A stretch of DNA of 64,000 bases from Streptomyces caniferus (lineage in GTDB: Bacteria; Actinomycetota; Actinomycetes; Streptomycetales; Streptomycetaceae): positions 434,001 to 498,000 of the forward strand of contig NZ_BLIN01000005.1 in the NCBI RefSeq assembly GCF_009811555.1. The letters are read 5' to 3'. Positions 18,022-26,871 of this stretch are shown here, piece by piece. Below the pieces are notes generated by a model. It was not told the DNA's origin and did no database searches. It saw nothing but the letters and a program-made list of their open reading frames with translations. Position 1 is the first letter of the stretch. The number at the start of each line of letters is the position of its first letter. A program made the position numbers and the translations under genes.

Positions 18022-21000
18022 ATGGCGCCGACCACCCTCGTCGCACTGTGGGAGCAGCAGGCAGCCGCGACACCCGACGCGGTCGCCGTCGTCGCGGGAG
18101 CGAACCGCGCCACCTATGCCGACGTGGACCGCCAGGCCACGGCGCTCGCCGCCGAGCTGCAGGCACGCGGCATCGGACCGGAGCACCTGGTCGGCGTCTG
18201 TCTCGGCCGCTCGGTCGAGATGGTCGTGGCCCTGCTCGGCATCCTGAAGTCGGGCGCCGCGTACCTGCCCCTCGACCCGAGCTATCCGGCCGACCGGCTG
18301 CGGCACATGACCACCGACTCGGGGGCCGGGCTGTGGGTGTGCGACGCGGACCACCGCGCGCAGGCCCTGGCGTCCGGCGTGGCCGACGTCCTGCTGGTCG
18401 AGGACCTCCCCGCGGAGGCTGCCGGACCGGTGGCCCAGGTGGTGCACCCGCACCACCTGGCGTACGTCCTCTACACCTCCGGTTCGACCGGCCTGCCCAA
18501 GGGCGTGGCCGTCGACCACGCGGCGCTCGCCTCGTTCCTGCGCAGTGTGGCCGAACGCCCCGGCCTCGGGGCGGACGACCGGGTCCTCGCGCTGACCCCG
18601 CTGTCGTTCGACATCTCGATACTGGAGCTGTTCCTGCCGCTGACCCGGGGAGCGACGGTGGTGATGGCCCCGCGCGCCGCCAACACCGACCCCGAGCTGC
18701 TGGCCGCCACCGTCGCCGAGGCGGGTGTGAGCGTCGTCCAGGCGACCCCCACCACCTGGCGGATGCTGCTGGCGTCCGGCTGGACGGACGGGCACGGCCG
18801 GGTCCTGCTGTCGGGCGGTGAGCCGCTCGATCCGCAGCTGGCCCGGGACCTGCTCGCCACCGGCGGCACCCTGTGGAACCTGTACGGGCCGACCGAGGCG
18901 ACGGTGTGGGCCAGTGCCGCCCGTATCGACGCCGTGGCCGACCGGGTCACGGTCGGCACGGCCCTGTCGAACACCCGGCTGCACGTCGTCGACGAGGGCG
19001 GGCGGGAGGCCGGCCCGGGGGTCACCGGTGAGCTGTGGATCGGCGGCGGGGGCGTGGCGCGCGGCTACCTCAACCGGCCCGCGCTGACCGCCGACCGGTT
19101 CGTGCCCGACCCGTTCGGGGACGCCTCCGGGCGCCTGTACCGGACCGGCGACCTCGCCCGGTGGTCCGCCGACGGCATGCTGGAGGTGCTGGGGCGCAAC
19201 GACGACCAGGTCAAGGTGCGCGGCTTCCGGATCGAGCTCGGCGAGGTCGAGGCCTGTGTGCGCAGCCACCCCCTCGTGGCGGACGCGGTGGTGGTCGTGG
19301 ACCGTGAGGCGGCCGGCGGCGACCAGTTGGTGGCGTACCTCGTGCCCGCGCACGACGCGCGGACCCGATCCGCGGACCTGCCCCGCCAGGTCCGCGACCA
19401 CCTCGCGCAGCGGCTGCCCGCCCACATGGTGGCCCAGGGCTACGCGGTGCTCGACGCCCTGCCCCGTACCCCCGCGGGCAAGGCCGACCGCGGCGCCGTG
19501 CGGCGGATCCCGCACAGCCCGGTCCGGGCGAGCGGGCCGGTGCCCGACGACGCCCCGCTGCCGCCGCACACCGCGGCCGTGTGCCGCGTGTGGGCCGAGG
19601 TGCTCGGGCTCGACGAGGTGTCCCCGTACGACGACTTCTTCGGCCTGGGCGGCCAGTCGCTCACCGCGGTACGGGCCGTGGCCCGGCTGCGTGCGGAGCT
19701 CGGCGTGCCGGTCGACGCCCAGTCGGTCTTCGCGCATCCGACACCCGCCGCGCTCGCCGCCGCCCTGGACGGTGTGGCGCCCTCGGACGACGAGCCGATC
19801 CCCGCAGCCGCGACCGCCGAGCTCTCCTTCGGCCAGGAGCGGATCTGGTTCTTCGAGCAGCTGAACGACGCAGTGCCCGCCTACCACCTGCCGGTCGCCC
19901 TGGGCCTGCCCGGCGGGCGCGTCGATCTGACGCTGCTGCAGGACTGCCTGTCCGCGCTGGTGCGCCGGCACCCGGCGCTGCGCACGGCCCTCGTCGCCGT
20001 CGCCGGCCGGGGCCGCCCCGAACTGCGCGAGCCGGGGCCGGTGCCGCTGCGCCGCACCGAGGTCGCCGAGGAGGACCTGGACGCGCTGATGACCGAGCGG
20101 ATCCGCGCCCCCTTCGCCCTCGACCGCCCACCGCTGCTGCGCGCGGACGTGCTGCGCACCCCGAGCCGCGACCTCACGTTGCTGACGATTCATCACATCG
20201 CCTGTGACGGCACATCGGTCGACCTGATGGTGCGGGAACTGGGCGAGCTCTACACGGAGCTCGCCGCCGGCCGCCGCCCCGCCCCGGCACCGCTGCCCGT
20301 GACGTACGCCGACTACGCGGCCTGGCAGCGCGAGCGACTCACCGGCGCCGAGCTGGAGCGGCTGCTCGACCACTGGCGCACGCGACTGTCCGGCGTGCCC
20401 GCCCTGGAGCTGCCGACCAGCCGCCCCCGGCCGGCCGTCGCGAGCCACCGCGGCCGCCGCGAACTGCTGCGCATCCCCGCTGACTTGGCGCACCGGCTGC
20501 GGACGCTGTGCCGGGCCGAGGGTGTCACCCTGTTCATGGGCCTGCTGGCCCCGTTGCAGGTGCTGCTCGGACGGTACGCCGACGAGAGCGATGTCGCCGT
20601 CGGCACCCTGGCAGGCGGCCGGCCGCGCCCCGAACTGGACGAGGTGGTCGGCTACTTCGTGAACACCCTCGTCCTGCGCACCGACCTGTCCGGCGACCCG
20701 ACCTGGCACGAGCTGCTGGGCCGGGTCCGTGAGGTCGCGCGGCAGGCGTACGCGCACCAGGAGCTGCCCTTCGAGAAGCTGGTGGCGGAGCTGAGCCCGG
20801 AGCGCGATCTGAGCCGCAACCCACTCTTCCAGGTGCTGTTCGCCCTGCACGAGGAGCCGGGGGCCGGTCCCGTCACCGAGCTGTACGACCGCAAGGAGCT
20901 GGAGGGGCGGCTGGGCACTGCCCGCTTCGACCTCGCCCTCGACGTGACGGACCACGCCGCCGGGGCCGGTGACCTCAGCGTCTCCGTCGAGTACGCCACC

Positions 21001-22956
21001 GACCTGTTCGACGCGGACTTCGTCCGGGGCTTCGGCCGGCACTTCCTTCGGGTGATCGAGCAGATGGTGTCCGACGCCACGGCCCAGCTGTCCGAGCTGG
21101 AGATCGTCTCGGCCGATGAGCTGCGCGCCCTCTCCACCGGCAACCGGGCCGAACCACTGTCCGAGCCGACCACCCTGGTCCGCCTGTGGGACCGCCAGGT
21201 GCGGACCACCCCGGACGCGCTCTGCGTCGTGGGCGACGGCCGGTCGCTGACCTTCGCCGAGACCGACGCGCGGGCCTCGGCCCTGGCCAGGGAGCTGCGG
21301 GCCGGGGGCGTGCGCCCCGAGAGCCTGGTCGGCGTCTGCCTGGAACGCTCGGTGGAGCTGGTGGTCGCCCTGCTGGGCGTGCTGAAGGCGGGCGGCGCCT
21401 ACGTCCCGCTCGACCCCGGCTACCCGGCGGACCGGCTGCAGTACCTCCTGGCCGACTCGGGCGTACGCCTGGTCGTCGCGGACCCGGGGCACCCCGCCTC
21501 GGCCCTGTTCGGCGACGGCGTGCGCCTCGTGGCGGTGGACCAGGAGCCCGGTGCGGATCCCGGGCCGGCCGAGGAGGCACAACCCCACCACCTCGCCTAC
21601 GTGATCTACACGTCCGGCTCGACCGGCAACCCCAAGGGCGTCGCGATCACCCACGCCAACATCACCGGGTTCCTGGAGTGGAACCAGCGGCTGTGCCGAC
21701 TCACCGGGCGGGACCGGGCCCTGCTCAACCACTCGGTGGCGTTCGACAATTCGGTCTGGGAGATCTTCCAGTGCCTGGTGTCCGGCACCGAACTGCACCT
21801 GGCGAGCCCCACCGCCGCCTACGACCCCGAGGAGTTCCTGCGGGAGGTGGCCGAGCGCGGCATTACCACGCTCAACGCGACGCCCTCGCAGATGCGGATC
21901 CTCCTGGAGTCCGGTACTGATCCCGCTCCACGACTCGCCTCCGTACGCCTGGTCTTCACCGGCGCCGAGGCCGTGCCGCACGACATAGCCCGCCGCATCC
22001 TGTCCGCCACCGCGCCGGGGTGCCAGGTCTTCAACGAGTACGGGCCCACCGAAGCGACCGTCACCTCGGCGTTCTGCCCGATCACCGAGGAACTGCTCGA
22101 CCGGCACAGCCATCTCCCGAGCGTCCCGTTCGGCCGCGCGACCGACAACGCGCACCTCTACGTGCTGGACCCGCGGCTGCGCCCGGTCGCCCCCGGCTGT
22201 CGCGGCGAGCTGTACGTCGGCGGCAGCGCGGTCGGCCGCGGCTACCTCGGCAGGCCGGCCCGCACGGCCGCGGCGTACCTGCCCGACCCGTACGCCGCCG
22301 AGCCCGGCGCCCGTATGTACGCCACGGGCGACGTGGTCCGGCTGCTGCCCGACGGAAATCTGGTCTTCCTCGGCCGCAACGACCACCAGGTCAAGGTGCG
22401 CGGCTTCCGCATCGAGCTCGGCGAGATCGAGTCCGCGCTCCAGAGCCACCCCGGCGTGGCCGACTGTGTGGTGGCGGTGCGTCGCACCCGCGCCGGTGTG
22501 GACCAGCTGGCGGCCTACCTGATCCCCGAGCACCCCGACCGACCCGCCCCGGACCCGGCGGAACTGCGCGCCCACCTGGCGGAGCAACTGCCGCCGTACA
22601 TGCTGCCGCAGAGCTACACCGTGATCGGCGAGATCCCCCTCACCCCGAACGGCAAGGTCGACCGGGGCGCCCTGCCCGACCCACGCCCGGTGTCCGCCCC
22701 GGCCCCCGCCACCCGCCGGGCCGTCACCAAGCAGCAGCTCCTCGTCGCCGAAGTGTGGCGGGAGTGCCTGGGCGTCGAGGACGACTTCGGGCCTCAGGAC
22801 GACTTCTTCGATGTCGGCGGCACCTCGTTGACCATCACCACGGTCGCGGGCCGGCTCGGCGAGCGACTCGGGCGCCGGGTCTCGCCGGTCCTGGTCTTCC
22901 GAAACCCCACCCTCGCGGGCCTCGCCGAAGCCCTGGAGGCGGACACACGGCGATGA
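18022..22956 (+). CDS. Dimodular NRPS, A-T-C-A-T, no TE domain
   Basis: A 1644-residue synthetase. Domains: A1 (about 5-490, with YTSGSTGLPKG and YGPTEATVW), T1 (GGQSL, pantetheine Ser546), C (about 590-1020, HHIACDG at 724-730), A2 (about 1050-1500, YTSGSTGNPKG and NEYGPTEATV), T2 (GGTSL, Ser1602). By alignment to GrsA the A1 pocket reads D-I-L-Q-L-G-L-V-W, one step from the classic glycine code DILQLGLIW, so A1 probably loads glycine. The A2 pocket reads D-N-W-N-F-G-E-V-T, which I cannot assign; diaminopropionate is plausible from context, and a threonine-like residue cannot be excluded. There is no TE, reductase or terminal C domain, so release must be in trans. The start has AAAGGA upstream. 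Confidence 0.95.
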   Translation: MAPTTLVALWEQQAAATPDAVAVVAGANRATYADVDRQATALAAELQARGIGPEHLVGVCLGRSVEMVVALLGILKSGAAYLPLDPSYPADRLRHMTTDSGAGLWVCDADHRAQALASGVADVLLVEDLPAEAAGPVAQVVHPHHLAYVLYTSGSTGLPKGVAVDHAALASFLRSVAERPGLGADDRVLALTPLSFDISILELFLPLTRGATVVMAPRAANTDPELLAATVAEAGVSVVQATPTTWRMLLASGWTDGHGRVLLSGGEPLDPQLARDLLATGGTLWNLYGPTEATVWASAARIDAVADRVTVGTALSNTRLHVVDEGGREAGPGVTGELWIGGGGVARGYLNRPALTADRFVPDPFGDASGRLYRTGDLARWSADGMLEVLGRNDDQVKVRGFRIELGEVEACVRSHPLVADAVVVVDREAAGGDQLVAYLVPAHDARTRSADLPRQVRDHLAQRLPAHMVAQGYAVLDALPRTPAGKADRGAVRRIPHSPVRASGPVPDDAPLPPHTAAVCRVWAEVLGLDEVSPYDDFFGLGGQSLTAVRAVARLRAELGVPVDAQSVFAHPTPAALAAALDGVAPSDDEPIPAAATAELSFGQERIWFFEQLNDAVPAYHLPVALGLPGGRVDLTLLQDCLSALVRRHPALRTALVAVAGRGRPELREPGPVPLRRTEVAEEDLDALMTERIRAPFALDRPPLLRADVLRTPSRDLTLLTIHHIACDGTSVDLMVRELGELYTELAAGRRPAPAPLPVTYADYAAWQRERLTGAELERLLDHWRTRLSGVPALELPTSRPRPAVASHRGRRELLRIPADLAHRLRTLCRAEGVTLFMGLLAPLQVLLGRYADESDVAVGTLAGGRPRPELDEVVGYFVNTLVLRTDLSGDPTWHELLGRVREVARQAYAHQELPFEKLVAELSPERDLSRNPLFQVLFALHEEPGAGPVTELYDRKELEGRLGTARFDLALDVTDHAAGAGDLSVSVEYATDLFDADFVRGFGRHFLRVIEQMVSDATAQLSELEIVSADELRALSTGNRAEPLSEPTTLVRLWDRQVRTTPDALCVVGDGRSLTFAETDARASALARELRAGGVRPESLVGVCLERSVELVVALLGVLKAGGAYVPLDPGYPADRLQYLLADSGVRLVVADPGHPASALFGDGVRLVAVDQEPGADPGPAEEAQPHHLAYVIYTSGSTGNPKGVAITHANITGFLEWNQRLCRLTGRDRALLNHSVAFDNSVWEIFQCLVSGTELHLASPTAAYDPEEFLREVAERGITTLNATPSQMRILLESGTDPAPRLASVRLVFTGAEAVPHDIARRILSATAPGCQVFNEYGPTEATVTSAFCPITEELLDRHSHLPSVPFGRATDNAHLYVLDPRLRPVAPGCRGELYVGGSAVGRGYLGRPARTAAAYLPDPYAAEPGARMYATGDVVRLLPDGNLVFLGRNDHQVKVRGFRIELGEIESALQSHPGVADCVVAVRRTRAGVDQLAAYLIPEHPDRPAPDPAELRAHLAEQLPPYMLPQSYTVIGEIPLTPNGKVDRGALPDPRPVSAPAPATRRAVTKQQLLVAEVWRECLGVEDDFGPQDDFFDVGGTSLTITTVAGRLGERLGRRVSPVLVFRNPTLAGLAEALEADTRR

Positions 22957-23014
22957 GCAGCGCCAGGAGCACAGGCGTTGTCCCCCTCGACGTCTGAGCG
23001 TCGGGTCATGTGCC

Positions 23015-23045
23015 GGCGCAGCCGTTCATGCACCGCGGCTGCGCC
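23015..23045 (+). terminator. Hairpin terminator of the NRPS operon
   Basis: The arms GGCGCAGCCG (23015-23024) and CGGCTGCGCC (23036-23045) with an 11-base loop lie 58 bases after the NRPS stop codon. The next gene reads towards it from the right, so it may act on both strands. Confidence 0.6.
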
Positions 23046-23125
23046 GTCGTCCGCGTGCAGAGCGCAGCGGAGACAGGGCGATATCCATGTGCGCCACCGG
23101 TCTCCCGCCGAGGCGTGGCCGTTCC

Positions 23126-23476
23126 TCAGTCTCTTTCGGCCTCCTGGTATCCCACCACGGCCGCGCCGTGCTCGTGAGCCCACTCGGTCAGCACGGCGAT
23201 CGGCTTCACCAGCGTCCGGCCCAAGTCTGTCAGCACGTACTCGACCTTCCCGGCCTCGGCATGGCGGTCGACCAAGCCGTACCCCTGCAACCGCCGCAGC
23301 GTCTGGGTCAGCACCTTCCGCGAGACTCCGCCGATCAGGTCGACCAACTCGCCGTGCCTGCACGGTTCCCGGCTCAACGCGAACAGCACGGCCACCGCCC
23401 ACTTGTCGGCGATGATCTCGATCGCCAGCCGAGCCGGGCAGTCGGCGAGGAAGACGCTGCCGGGGTACTCACGCAT
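23126..23476 (-). CDS. HxlR-family winged-helix regulator
   Basis: A 116-residue regulator with the HxlR (DUF24) pattern: CPARLAIEIIADKWAVAVLFAL near the start, then GGVSRKVLTQTLRRLQGYGLVDR (recognition helix) and YVLTDLGRTLVKPI (wing and dimer helix). The ATG at 23476 was preferred to the longer frame because the family begins just before this conserved Cys. Divergent from the deacetylase/NmrA-like pair, it probably controls them. These three genes do not look connected with the surrounding pathway. Confidence 0.9.
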   Translation of the reverse strand: MREYPGSVFLADCPARLAIEIIADKWAVAVLFALSREPCRHGELVDLIGGVSRKVLTQTLRRLQGYGLVDRHAEAGKVEYVLTDLGRTLVKPIAVLTEWAHEHGAAVVGYQEAERD

Positions 23477-23564
23477 GCCCCGACGGTAGCCCGCTGCCAG
23501 GAACCTGGAGGTACCTACCGCCTCACCAGCGTCCACGGTGGAAGCTACCGAGCAGGGGGACCGA

Positions 23565-24389
23565 ATGAGGGCAGAGACCGAATGGCCGGGCGGGCGGAAG
23601 GCCGTAGCGCTGGTCACCGTCGCGTTGGAGATGTGGTCACCAGGGCACTGGCCCGCCTACGCGCCGATGGCCGCGGCGTGGCCGCTGTCCGGCACCGACG
23701 ACACGCACAGCACCTCCTGGGCGGACTACGGCGTCACCACCGGCATCTGGCGGCTGCTCGACGTCCTCGGTGACCTGCCCGCCACCGTCGGCGTCAATGG
23801 ACTGGTGGCCGAGCGGTACCCCGCGACCGTCATGGCCGTGCACGAGGCGGGTCACGAGATCGCCGCACACTCCTGGACCCAGGACGTGGTGCCCGCGCTG
23901 CTCGATGTCGATGCCGAGCGGACCAATATCCGTCGATGTACCGGCATCCTTCGCCGAGTCACCGGCGTCCGCCCGACAGGGTGGATGAGGCCACGCGCCA
24001 CCGGTTCGAGGCACACTGCCGGCCTGCTCTCCGAGGCCGGCTACCGCTGGACCGGCGACCACTGCGACCACGACCTCCCGCAGGTCCTGTCCACCGCTCA
24101 CGGTCCTCTGGTTTCCCTCATGCACAGCGACCACTCCGACGTCCGCGAGGCTGCGGCCGGCCCCTATGCCTACCGCGACCTGCACCGTGAGCTACTGGAC
24201 CAGATGCTCGCCGCCCCCGGCCCAGGCGTCTTCCGCCTGACCATCCACGCTCACGTCGGAGGCCGGCCGCTCCTCGCGGGCATGGTCGGCCAGATCCTCG
24301 ACCACATCCGTGAGTCCGGCGACGTCTGGGTTGCCACGCACGCCCAGGTGGCCGAACACGTCCTGACACACCAGGGAAGAACGCCATGA
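23565..24389 (+). CDS. Polysaccharide deacetylase (NodB-like) family protein
   Basis: A 274-residue protein with a degenerate NodB fold, similar to PuuE/DUF-type deacetylases acting on small molecules rather than secreted chitin deacetylases. Visible are VALVTVALEMWSPGH at the first strand, NGLVAERYPATVMAVHEAGHEIAAHSW (motif 2), the T-G-V-R-P-T-G-W-M-R-P strand, and LTIHAHVGGRP near the end. No signal peptide is seen. The ATG at 23565 follows a G-rich RBS. Its stop overlaps the next ATG by 4 bases. The substrate is unknown. Confidence 0.75.
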   Translation: MRAETEWPGGRKAVALVTVALEMWSPGHWPAYAPMAAAWPLSGTDDTHSTSWADYGVTTGIWRLLDVLGDLPATVGVNGLVAERYPATVMAVHEAGHEIAAHSWTQDVVPALLDVDAERTNIRRCTGILRRVTGVRPTGWMRPRATGSRHTAGLLSEAGYRWTGDHCDHDLPQVLSTAHGPLVSLMHSDHSDVREAAAGPYAYRDLHRELLDQMLAAPGPGVFRLTIHAHVGGRPLLAGMVGQILDHIRESGDVWVATHAQVAEHVLTHQGRTP

Positions 24390-25312
24390 CCCACGTCCTC
24401 GTCGTCGGCGGCACCGGAGCCATGGGCAGGCACGTGATCCCACACCTGTTGGCCACCACCGACGCCACCATCACCGTCCCCACCCGCCACCCGGAGTCCG
24501 CCCACGCCACCGAACTCGCCGCCACCGCGCCCGACCGCATCCGACTGGTCCGCTCCGACTCGGCGGCCCTGGAGGTCTCGATCGAGCAGGCCGACCGCGT
24601 GTTCGCCAACACCGACTTCTTCGCGACGGGCAGCGCCGTGGGTGAGTATCGGCAAGGGCTGCACTTGCTGGCCGCCGCGGAGCGGGCCGGCGTGGAGCGT
24701 TTCATCTGGTCCTCTTTGGACAGCGCGGTGTCCCTGACCGGCCACCCCGTCCCGCACTTCGACAGCAAAGCCGCCGTCGCCGCCCACATCGCCCTGATGC
24801 GGTCGGAGGAAATGCTCCGAAAGGAGACCGACGGCTGGTACACGGACCACGTCTCGGTACTGACCACCGCGCCGTACTTCGAAAACCTGCGGGACCGACT
24901 CGCCCCCCGACCGGACGGCCGGGGCGGCCTGACCTTCAGGCTCCCCCTCGGCGCCGCCCACTACCCGCTCGTCGCCCTCGACGACATCGCCTGGTTCGCC
25001 GGCCACATGTTCGACAACTGGCAGTCCTGGGGTACCCGCGACCTCGCGGTGATCGGCGACAGCCTCACCGGCGACGAGATCGCCGCTACCTTCTCGCAGG
25101 TCACGGGCACCCCCAGCACCTACATCCCGATGCCGCATGACGACCTGCGCGCCGCCGTCCCCGACTTCAGCCACGACTACGAAGCGATGTTCCAGTTCTT
25201 CGCCGACCGTGATCTCTACGCCAGGGACCGGGACATCAACCTCCTGCGCCGCCTGCACCCCGACTTGATGACCTTCGAGGACTGGCTGCACCACACCGGT
25301 TGGACGGGATGA
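24386..25312 (+). CDS. NmrA-like NAD(P)-binding protein
   Basis: A 308-residue atypical short-chain dehydrogenase of the NmrA/HSCARG group. It begins with VLVVGGTGAMGRHVIPHLL (Rossmann GxxGxxG), followed by PTRHPES at the cofactor-phosphate site, and has FIWSSLDSAV and HFDSKAAVAAHI in place of the classical YxxxK site. Such proteins act as NADP sensors or as reductases. It is translationally coupled to the deacetylase gene. I see no direct role in the biosynthetic cluster. Confidence 0.82.
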   Translation: MTHVLVVGGTGAMGRHVIPHLLATTDATITVPTRHPESAHATELAATAPDRIRLVRSDSAALEVSIEQADRVFANTDFFATGSAVGEYRQGLHLLAAAERAGVERFIWSSLDSAVSLTGHPVPHFDSKAAVAAHIALMRSEEMLRKETDGWYTDHVSVLTTAPYFENLRDRLAPRPDGRGGLTFRLPLGAAHYPLVALDDIAWFAGHMFDNWQSWGTRDLAVIGDSLTGDEIAATFSQVTGTPSTYIPMPHDDLRAAVPDFSHDYEAMFQFFADRDLYARDRDINLLRRLHPDLMTFEDWLHHTGWTG

Positions 25313-25512
25313 CCACCCACCACGTCAAGGCCGAACGCGGGCACGGACGACAGGACTCGTCGCTCCGGACCGGGGCCATCCGCTGATACGACTTCAGCGC
25401 CAGCAGCACGCGAGCTCGTGGATCTCGCCCCGCATCTCCACATCAGCGACGTAGTCGCAGACGAACGAGGTACGCACCGCCCGGCCCAGTTCCTCGACAG
25501 GCACCGGCAGGC

Positions 25513-26862
25513 TCAGCCGACGGGGTCGCCGTCGAACTGCCCCACGGGGGCGGCATCAGCGGCAGGTGCGGCCTCGCTCGTGGCCGCGGGCCGCCGGTCG
25601 AGGCCGAGCACGAGTGGTACGGCCAGCACGCTGATCGCGGTGAGGAACACCCAGGGCAGCGCCGCACCGCCCGCCAACAGCGCGGTGAGCAGCGCCGGGG
25701 CGGCGGCACCGCCGACCGACCAGGACAGCTGGTAGACGCCCAGATAGCGGCCCCGCAGATGCTCCGGTGCCATCACCACGCTCAGTTCACTGGTCGGCGG
25801 CGAGCTGAGCATCTCGCCCACGGTGTAGAGCACCATCGCGATCAGCATCCCGGCGATCACCGCCCAGCCGGGCAGCACGAGCAGCGTGCCGAAGACGGCG
25901 AATGCCGCCGCGTTGCACAGCAGGGCCAGCACCAGCACCGTCACCGGCCTGCGGGACTCGATCCAGCGGCTGGCGAGCGTCTGGAGCAGCGCGACCATGA
26001 CCGCGTTCAGCACGACGATCACGCCGACGATCCAGGCCCCGACATCGAGGTTGTCCACCGCGTAGACGGCGAGCAGCACCGAGAGCACCGTGGAGGCGAA
26101 GACGAAGGAGAGGTTCGTCGCGACCAGCCGCAGATACCGCGTGTCCTTCAGCACGGTGCGGTAGCCGCCCGAGGCTCGTCCGGTGGTGTCGCCCGCCGCC
26201 TGCTCCGGCTCCGCGGGCCCGGCGCCGGCCGTCCCGCTCGCGTCCGCGCCCCGCAAGGTGATCACGAGCCAGCCTGCGACGGCGAAGGTGACCACGTTGA
26301 CGAGCATGACCGCCCGCAGCCCGGCGACGGTTCCGATGCTCAGGGCCACCGCGGACGCGGCGCCGCCGAAACCGACGCCGACATTGCGCAGGGCACGGAC
26401 GAAGCCGAACCAGCGGGCCCGCTCGACGCCCCCGGCGACCAGGACGGTGAGCGGACTGTTGCCCATCCAGAAGGCGGTGGCACCCAGTTGCACCACGAAC
26501 TGCCACAGCACGATCTGCCAGGCCGCGTGCGAGAACAGGAATCCGATGAATCCGGCCACCGAAATCCAGTTGCCCGCGGCGACCACGAGGCGCGGACCGT
26601 AGGTGTCCAACAGGCGCCCGATAAGGAGCGGAACGGGTAGGACGAGCAGCTGGCCGACGGTCAGCGCGGCGCCGACGGCGACCAGTGACAGCGACGTCGT
26701 CTTCACGAAGAAGACCACGGTGAACGCCATCACCAGCCCGTTTCCCAGGCTGTCGATCAGATTGGCCGTGACGAATCGGCCTTTCCCCGCGAGGTCCGGC
26801 AGACCCCAGGCCGTCTGGATCCGCCGCCACGCAGAAGGCTCGGGGGAATGCTGCGACATCAT
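25513..26862 (-). CDS. MFS transporter, probable product exporter
   Basis: A 449-residue integral membrane protein with about 12 hydrophobic helices in two six-helix halves joined by a charged Ala/Gly/Glu-rich loop around residue 215-235 (GADASGTAGAGPAEPEQAAG). Early segments such as FVTANLIDSLGNGLVMAFTV are typical of MFS drug exporters. The frame opens with two consecutive ATGs; 26862 was taken because AAGAGAAG precedes it. It starts 9 bases after the ATP-grasp stop and is presumably in the same transcript, so export of the product or self-resistance is the likely role (inference). Confidence 0.88.
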   Translation of the reverse strand: MMSQHSPEPSAWRRIQTAWGLPDLAGKGRFVTANLIDSLGNGLVMAFTVVFFVKTTSLSLVAVGAALTVGQLLVLPVPLLIGRLLDTYGPRLVVAAGNWISVAGFIGFLFSHAAWQIVLWQFVVQLGATAFWMGNSPLTVLVAGGVERARWFGFVRALRNVGVGFGGAASAVALSIGTVAGLRAVMLVNVVTFAVAGWLVITLRGADASGTAGAGPAEPEQAAGDTTGRASGGYRTVLKDTRYLRLVATNLSFVFASTVLSVLLAVYAVDNLDVGAWIVGVIVVLNAVMVALLQTLASRWIESRRPVTVLVLALLCNAAAFAVFGTLLVLPGWAVIAGMLIAMVLYTVGEMLSSPPTSELSVVMAPEHLRGRYLGVYQLSWSVGGAAAPALLTALLAGGAALPWVFLTAISVLAVPLVLGLDRRPAATSEAAPAADAAPVGQFDGDPVG

Positions 26863-26871
26863 GACTTCTCT

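Noticed and set aside
17980..22587. A 1535-codon open frame antisense to the NRPS
   Set aside because: It mirrors the third-position GC bias of the NRPS gene, shows no recognisable domain and has no RBS. Such long antisense frames are common over GC-rich genes.
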